Assembly (NCBI GenBank): GCA_963662155.1
Contig: OY759271.1
Location: forward strand, 17,501 to 81,500
Direction of reading: 5' to 3'
Origin: Lamellibrachia columna
Taxonomy: Eukaryota; Annelida; Polychaeta; Sabellida; Siboglinidae
DNA length: 64,000 nucleotides
Positions 25,601 to 34,600 of this stretch are shown in pieces. Made by a program: the position numbers and the translations under genes. Positions within the stretch are counted from its first letter, which is position 1. The number at the start of each line of letters is the position of its first letter. The notes below the pieces were generated by a model that was not told the DNA's origin, did not search any database, and saw nothing but the letters and a program-made list of their open reading frames with translations.

Positions 25601-28600
25601 GGCCTCTAGCACAGATAAACCAATATCAAATCATCCGAAAAACATCTCTGAAAAAGGTTATAGATGCGTATGTTTAAATGCAAGGAGCATAGTAAATAAG
25701 AAAAACGAATTAAACATTATGGTAGAAGATATTGACCCTCACATAATTGGTATAACTGAATCATGGGCCAACATAGATATAACAGATGCTGAATTAGGAC
25801 TGACAGGATATGTAATGTTTAGGAAAGATCGAATAGGAAGAAGGGGCGGGGGAGTTATTTTATATGTTAAAGAATCTATTCAGGCTTATGAAATAAAACT
25901 AGAAAGGGAAGCAGATTGCGATGAAGCTGTTTGGTGCAAAATTGTTTCAGGTAATTCAAAATTAACTATTGGATTAGTTTACCGAAGTCCAAACATAAAC
26001 GAACAGGACAACATAAAAATAAAAAACGCTATAAAGGAAGTTAGTAAAGGGGAACATACAATGGAATTCTCTAAAGAGCACAGGGATTGAGGACCAACAA
26101 TTTCTATTTTTAATCCAGGATAGCTTTCTTACTCAGCACGTACTAGAACCAACCAGGGGAGAAAATGTATTAGATATAGTTTTGTCATCACAAAAAGAAT
26201 TAGTGGACAATGTAAAAATATTTGAACCATTGGGTAATAGTGACCATAATCAAATACATTTTGACATCAATGTAAAATCAGAAAGTAAAAATAAGAAAAC
26301 GTACAAGAGAAACTTCCACAAAGGTAACTACAAAGATATGAGAAAATACTTAGCAAAGCTAGATTGGAATAACATGCTGATGAATAAGACCGCAATTGAA
26401 TGTTGGAATATTCTAAAATATGAAATTGAGAGTATCATCGATAAATTTGTTCCCTTCCAAAAACAAGGAAAACGGTGTAGAAAGAAACACTTGTCAAAAG
26501 AGGCTATTAGAAAAATAATGCTAAAACAAACTATGTGGAGGGTTTATAGGCGTACCAGAAAGGACGAAGACTATGCAAAATACAAAGAGGTACTTAATGC
26601 AGCTACAACTGAAATCAGACAATCTAAAAGAAGCTATGAGCAAAAACTAGCATGTAACATAAAAAATTACAGCAAGAGTTTTTATGCATATGTCAGGAGT
26701 AAACAAAACGTACAAGACAAGGTTGGACCTCTAGAAGACAGTGCTGGAAATATAATATCACAGGGGTTTTTAATGGCGGAAGACCTAAATGGTTACTTCA
26801 GTTCAGTGTTTACCAAAGAAGATATTAGTTCATTACCAGTTGCTGATGCTAAATTTCAGGGGGCTAAATCTGACTATTTAGGTCCGTTAGTTGTAACTCC
26901 AGAATTGGTAGCTAAGAAAATAAAGGCAATGAAAGATAACAAATCACCGGGAGTGGATGGGATTCCTCCAAAATTACTAATGGAAACAGTAGAACAAATC
27001 AGTATACCACTTGCAAGAGTATTCAACTTGTCATTAAAAGAGGGAGTTGTTCCGTTTGAATGGAAAGAAGCAAACATCATACCATTATTTAAAAAGGGTT
27101 CGAGAAATAAGTCAGAGAATTACACACCAGTGAGTTTAACGTCAGTGATTTGTAAATTATTAGAAAGGTTAATTAAAGACCATATGGTGGAATTCCTCGT
27201 TAAGCATAAATTATTAAATTCATCTCAACATGGATTCCTTAAAGCGAGGTCATGCTTAACAAATATGTTATGTTTTTTGGAAGAAATCACTAAGTGGATA
27301 GACGTGGGATCGCCAGTAGATATTATCTACTTAGATTTTCAGAAAGCTTTTGACAAAGTGCCACATCAAAGATTACTACTTAAATTAAAAGCCCATGGTA
27401 TCGGGGACAGCATAACTGACTGGATAGAACAATGGCTGACTGACAGAAGACAACGAGTTGTAGTAGATGGAGAAGTTTCAAATTGGAAATCGGTTTTGAG
27501 TGGGGTACCTCAAGGATCAGTATTAGGATCTATATTATTCTTAATTTATATCAATGACTTGGACGACAGTATAACAAGTAACGTACTGAAATTTGCGGAT
27601 GACACAAAACTGTTTAGAAAGGTTAATACTGATGGTGATAAACAACATTTACAAAACGATCTAGACAGATTAGTGAAATGGTCTGAGAAATGGCAGATGT
27701 TGTTCAATTTTGGGAAATGTAAATGCCTACATACAGGACATAGGAACTTGAATGTAAACTATAAAATGGGAGATATTGTTCTGGGTACTACTGTAAAAGA
27801 AAAGGACTTAGGAGTTACAATAAGCGCTGATATGAAAGTTTCAGAGCAGTGTGGTATTGCAGCTTCAAAGGGTAATCAAATTCTTGGATTGATTAGAAGA
27901 AACATAACATACAAGGGAAAAAAGTTAATTATACCTCTTTATAAAGCAATAGTTAGACCTCATTTAGAATACTGTATACAAGCATGGAGACCATATCGTA
28001 AGAAAGATATAGATACGCTTGAACGCATACAAAGGAGAGCAACTAAAATGATTCCAGAACTGAGAGACCTTAGTTATGAAGAACGCCTGAAAGAATGTGG
28101 TTTAACAACTCTAGAGACAAGGAGGTTAAGAGGAGATCAGATTGAAGTGTTTAAGATATTGAATGGGTATGAAAATATTGATAGAAATATGTTTTTCTCA
28201 CTCAAGAAGGATAGCAGAACTAGAGGACATGAGGTAAAATTAGTAAAGGATCAATGTAGATTGGACATCAGGAAGCACTCGTTCTCACAGAGGACAATAA
28301 ATGAATGGAACAAATTGTCTACAGATTGTGTAACTGCTAGCAGCGTGAATATGTTTAAAAACAAGGTTGACACATATCTCAGGAGGGCGGGTTATAAGTA
28401 GATGAACATTGTTGGACTCTCGATAAGCCAATGGCTTCCTTGTCCACTTGCCATCTGGGCCTTTGGCTTGGATGGCAAATCTTGTTAAATCTGTTAAATA
28501 TAAAGTATACAATATCTTAGGCTTGCAAATTGCAAGTGCCACTTTAACTGTTGTAAAACAACAGCAGACATACCTGTTTTCGGAGCATGAGTTGCATGAA

Positions 28601-31600
28601 ACACCCCCATCCCTGGAGGGCGTGCCCCAGGGTCACATGACGGTCATGTGACATGGCCTGGGTGTACTTGAGTCTCATGATGAGAGCCTCATCCCTCCGC
28701 TGCTTCCAACTCCCAAATGTCCACCGCAGCACACCTGGGATGGGGAAACAGGAATGTCAGCATCACCAACGCTCAGACCTTCCAAGTCTCCCGGTGGCAG
28801 ATTTCCCGCTTTGTTGGTCATTTTTCAAACATCCTCATAATCTTTCAAAAAGGCTCCCACTTTCGTTATATTTACTTTTACAATATATTTAATTGATTTT
28901 CTGGGTTTTTTTGTTTGATTAGGTTTATTTACACATGACTGTACAATATAATTTCATGAATTGTTGATGTAAATAAACTTAGTAAAATAAAAAAGCAAAA
29001 AATCACTAAATTTGCAAAGGTTGACGTTATTGGGGCCAGGCCGGATGTAGAAACAGATCAGAACTCTTGTGTAATTTTGGTAAAAACATAACACGTTGAC
29101 AGCAGAACACAATCACCCCTGGTAGACATGCTGAGAGCAGAACGCAATCACCCCTGGTAAACGCTGACAGCAGAACACAATCACCCCTGGTAGACATGCT
29201 GACAGCAGAACGCAATCATCCCTGGCAGACATGCTGACAGCAGAACACAATCACTCCTGGTAGACATGCTGAGAGCAGAACACAATCACCCCTGGTAAAC
29301 GCTGAGAGCAGAACACAATCACTCCTGGTAGATACCCTGACAGCAGAAGACAATCATCCCTGGTACACACCCTGACAGCAGAAGACAATCACATCTGGTA
29401 CACACCCTGACAGCAGAACACTGGTAGACACTCCGGGTAGACATGCTGACATAACACAATCACTCCTGGTAGACATGCTGACAGAACACAATCACTCCTG
29501 GTAGACATGCTGACAGAACACAATCACTCCTGGTAGACATGCTGACAGCAAAACACAATCACCCCTGACACACTGCCATGGTAGGCATTAAGCAACAGTC
29601 TTTGAGGTCTGCTACACCATAATTATACATTTTCCTAATTTTCTGATGAATGAGGCAGAGACAGGGTAATGAAAGCAAGCTATGGCACCTTGTTGGAGCA
29701 ATCACAAGACAATGAAAGCAAGCTAAGACACCTTGTTGGAGCCAAGACAAGACAATGAAAGCAAGCTAAGACACCTTGTTGGAGCCAAGAAAAGACAATG
29801 AAAGCAAGCTAAGACACCTTGTTGGAGCCAAGACAAGACAATGAAAGCCAGCTAAGACACCTTGTTGGAGCCAAGACAAGACAATGAAAGCAAGCTAAGA
29901 CACCTTGTTGGAGCCAAGACAAGACAATGAAAGCAAGCTAAGACACCTTGTTGGAGCCAAGACAAGACAATGAAAGCAAGCTAAGACACCTTGTTGGAGC
30001 CAAGACAAGACAATGAAAGCAAGCTAAGACACCTTGTTGGAGCCAAGACAAGACAATGAAAGCAAGGTAAGACACCTTGTTGGAGCCAAAACAAGAGAAG
30101 ATAAGACAAGACAATGCAAGCAAGCTAAAACTCCTTGATAGAGTCAAGACAAAACAAGACAATGAAAGTAAGCTAAGACATCTTGTTGGAGCCAAGACAA
30201 GATAAGACAAGACAAAGAAAGCAAGCTAAGACACCTTGTTGGAGCCAAGACAAGATAAGACAATGAAAGCAAGCCAAGACACCTTGCTAGAGTCAAGACA
30301 AGACAAGACAATGAAAGTAAGCTAAGACTTCTTGTTGGAGCCAAGACAAGACAAGACAAGACAATACAATGAAAGTAAACTAAGACACCTTGTTGGAGCC
30401 AAGACAAGATAAGACAATGCAAGCAAGCTAAGACACCTTGCTGGAGCCATCTCTCGGCTTCCTTTACTTGGCGAGCTGTGTTGAGCTTCTTCTGGTGGTG
30501 AATCGCAGCAAAGCAATGCCAAAATGTAAGTACCTATAAACAAACAATGTAAATCAGGCTAGCAAAATGAGTAAATGTAATTGTTTAATTTAGGTAAAAA
30601 ATGTGGCAGAAGGAGGAGAGGAAGCCCAACATTAAGATGGCGGGACAGTGTTAAGATGGAGGGACAGTGTTAAGATGGAGGGATAGTGTTAAGATGGAGG
30701 GATAGTGTTAAGATGGAGGAGTAGTGTGAAGATGGAGGGACAGTGTTAAGATGGAGGGATAGTGTTAAGATGGAGGAGTAGTGTTAAGATGGAGGGACAG
30801 TGTTAAGATGGAGGGACAGTGTTAAGATGGAGGGACAGTGTTAAGATGGAGGGATAGTGTTAAGATGGAGGAGTAGTGTTAAGATGGAGGGACAGTGTTA
30901 AGATGGAGGGATAGTGTTAAGAAGGAGGAGTAGTGTTAAGATGGAGGGACAGTGTTAAGATGGAGGGACAGTGTTAAGATGGAGGAGTAGTGTTAAGATG
31001 GAGGGACAGTGTTAAGATGGAGGGATAGTGTTAAGATGGAGGAGTAGTGTTAAGATGGAGGGACAGTGTTAAGATGGAGGGACAGTGTTAAGATGGAGGG
31101 ACAGTGTTAAGATGGAGGGATAGTGTTAAGATGGAGTAGTGTTAAGATGGAGGGACAGTGTTAAGATGGAGGGATAGTGTTAAGATGGAGGAGTAGTGTT
31201 AAGATGGAGGGACAGTGTTATGATGGAGGAGTAGTGTTAAGATAGAGGGACAGTGTTAAGATGGAGGGACAGTGTTAAGATGGAGGGACTGTGTTATGAT
31301 GGAGGAGTAGTGTTAAGATAGAGGGACAGTGTTAAGATGGAGGGACAGTGCTAAGATGGAGGGACAGTGTTAAGAAGGAGGGACAGTGTTAAGATGGAGG
31401 GACAGTGTTAAGACAGAGGTACAGTGTTAAGATGGAGGGACAGTACTAAGATGGAGGGACAGTGTTACGATGGAAGGACAGTACTAAGATGGAGGCACAG
31501 TGTTAAGATGGAGGTACAGTGTTAAGATGGTGGGACAGTGTTAAGATGGTGGGACAGTGTTAAGAGAGATCATGAAAGGGTGGGGGTGAACAGACAAGTA

Positions 31601-34600
31601 TGGGAGAAGATCGCGATGGATGGAGACAACTTGTTGAGAGGGCGGAACAGACTAAGTGATGTGGGCCCCACCCCACAAGGGTCCAAGGGGGAAGAATAAG
31701 AACTGTTTAAATGACATATTCTTTATTAACTGTATTATGTATGGCTTACTGCTGATGGGGTTTATTAACTTTATTATGTATGGCTTACTGCTGATGGGGT
31801 TTATTAACTTTATTATGTATGGCTTACTGCTGATGGGGTTTATTAACTTTATTATGTATGGCTTACTGCTGATGGGGTTTATTAACTTTATTATGTATGG
31901 CTTACTGCTGATGGGGTTTATTAACTTTATTATGTATGGCTTACTGCTGATGGGGTTTATTAACTTTATTATGTATGGCTTACTGCTGATGGGGTTTATT
32001 AACTTTATTATGTATGGCTTACTGCTGATGGGGTTTAATAACTTTATTATGTATGGCTTACTGCTGATGGGGTTTATTAACTTTATTATGTATGGCTTAC
32101 TGCTGATGGGGTTTATTAACTTTATTATGTATGGCTTACTGCTGATGGGGTTTATTAACTTTATTATGTATGGCTTACTGCTGATGGGGTTTATTAACTT
32201 TATTATGTATGGCTTACTGCTGATGGGGTTTATTAACTTTATTATGTATGGCTTACTGCTGATGGGGTTTATTAACTTTATTATGTATGGCTTACTGCTG
32301 ATGGGGTTTATTAACTTTATTATGTATGGCTTACTGCTGATGGGGTTTATTAACTTTATTATGTATGGCTTACTGCTGATGGGGTTTAATAACTTTATTA
32401 TGTATGGCTTACTGCTGATGGGGTTTATTAACTTTATTATGTATGGCTTACTGCTGATGGGGTTTATTAACTTTATTATGTATGGCTTACTGCTGATGGG
32501 GTTTATTAACTTTATTATGTATGGCTTACTGCTGATGGGGTTTATTAACTTTATTATGTATGGCTTACTGCTGATGGGGTTTATTAACTTTATTATGTAT
32601 GGCTTACTGCTGATGGGGTTTAATAACTTTATTATGTATGGCTTACTGCTGATGGGGTTTATTAACTTTATTATGTATGGCTTACTGCTGATGGGGTTTA
32701 TTAACTTTATTATGTATGGCTTACTGCTGATGGGGTTTATTAACTTTATTATGTATGGCTTACTGCTGATGGGGTTTATTAACTTTATTATGTATGGCTT
32801 ACTGCTGATGGGGTTTATTAACTTTATTATGTATGGCTTACTGCTGATGGGGTTTATTAACTTTATTATGTATGGCTTACTGCTGATGGGGTTTATTAAC
32901 TTTATTATGTATGGCTTACTGCTGATGGGGTTTAATAACTTTATTATGTATGGCTTACTGCTGATGGGGTTTATTAACTTTATTATGTATGGCTTACTGC
33001 TGATGGGGTTTATTAACTTTATTATGTATGGCTTACTGCTGATGGGGTTTATTAACTTTATTATGTATGGCTTACTGCTGATGGGGTTTATTAACTTTAT
33101 TATGTATGGCTTACTGCTGATGGGGTTTATTAACTTTATTATGTATGGCTTACTGCTGATGGGGTTTATTAACTTTATTATGTATGGCTTACTGCTGATG
33201 GGGTTTATTAACTTTATTATGTATGGCTTACTGCTGATGGGGTTTATTAACTTTATTATGTATGGCTTACTGCTGATGGGGTTTATTAACTTTATTATGT
33301 ATGGCTTACTGCTGATGGGGTTTAATAACTTTATTATGTATGGCTTACTGCTGATGGGGTTTATTAACTTTATTATGTATGGCTTACTGCTGATGGGGTT
33401 TATTAACTTTATTATGTATGGCTTACTGCTGATGGGGTTTATTAACTTTATTATGTATGGCTTACTGCTGATGGGGTTTATTAACTTTATTATGTATGGC
33501 TTACTGCTGATGGGGTTTATTAACTTTATTATGTATGGCTTACTGCTGATGGGGTTTAATAACTTTATTATGTATGGCTTACTGCTGATGGGGTTTATTA
33601 ACTTTATTATGTATGGCTTACTGCTGATGGGGTTTATTAACTTTATTATGTATGGCTTACTGCTGATGGGGTTTATTAACTTTATTATGTATGGCTTACT
33701 GCTGATGGGGTTTATTAACTTTATTATGTATGGCTTACTGCTGATGGGGTTTATTAACTTTATTATGTATGGCTTACTGCTGATGGGGTTTATTAACTTT
33801 ATTATGTATGGCTTACTGCTGATGGGGTTTATTAACTTTATTATGTATGGCTTACTGCTGATGGGGTTTAATAACTTTATTATGTATGGCTTACTGCTGA
33901 TGGGGTTTATTAACTTTATTATGTATGGCTTACTGCTGATGGGGTTTATTAACTTTATTATGTATGGCTTACTGCTGATGGGGTTTATTAACTTTATTAT
34001 GTATGGCTTACTGCTGATGGGGTTTATTAACTTTATTATGTATGGCTTACTGCTGATGGGGTTTATTAACTTTATTATGTATGGCTTACTGCTGATGGGG
34101 TTTATTAACTTTATTATGTATGGCTTACTGCTGATGGGGTTTATTAACTTTATTATGTATGGCTTACTGCTGATGGGGTTTATTAACTTTATTATGTATG
34201 GCTTACTGCTGATGGGGTTTATTAACTTTATTATGTATGGCTTACTGCTGATGGGGTTTATTAACTTTATTATGTATGGCTTACTGCTGATGGGGTTTAT
34301 TAACTTTATTATGTATGGCTTACTGCTGATGGGGTTTATTAACTTTATTATGTATGGCTTACTGTTGATGGGGTTTATTAGAGAGAAACATCGTCATCAA
34401 GTTCATCGTCATGAAAGAATCAAAAGAAATTTACATGCAGAAAGATTAGATTACACAGGGAATATGTGGCCTAGATCTGACCTTCATTAGGAGATGTTTG
34501 TCACAGTGTTGCTTAGCAACTGCCTCTTTATCCTGCCAGATGATCTGTAGTTGGATGTTGTGGTGCCAAGTGTCAATGACATTTCTGATGACCAAAATTT

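Larger units (their letters stand above)
24350..28520 (+). mobile_element. CR1-like non-LTR retrotransposon, nearly full length
   Basis: ORF1 (24350-25567), ORF2 (25563-28401, broken once) and a short 3' UTR with two stem-loops and a tandem TGTTAAAT tail at about 28485-28505. It lies in the intron between exons 4 and 5 of the SFI1-like gene, antisense to it. The 5' boundary and target-site duplication are not determined. ORF1 intactness and a single visible lesion in ORF2 suggest a fairly young insertion. Confidence 0.85.

Noticed and set aside
29938..30543. Minus-strand Ser/Leu/Cys-rich frames of 73-92 codons
   Set aside because: Products of the 43-bp array; the real coding part is the 97-bp exon in another frame.
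31656..34490. 944-codon frame of repeated GFINFIMYGLLLM as a membrane protein gene
   Set aside because: Its frame exists only because the 39-bp unit has no stop; both edges run into LINE remnant and unique DNA, and the flanking codons belong to nothing recognisable.
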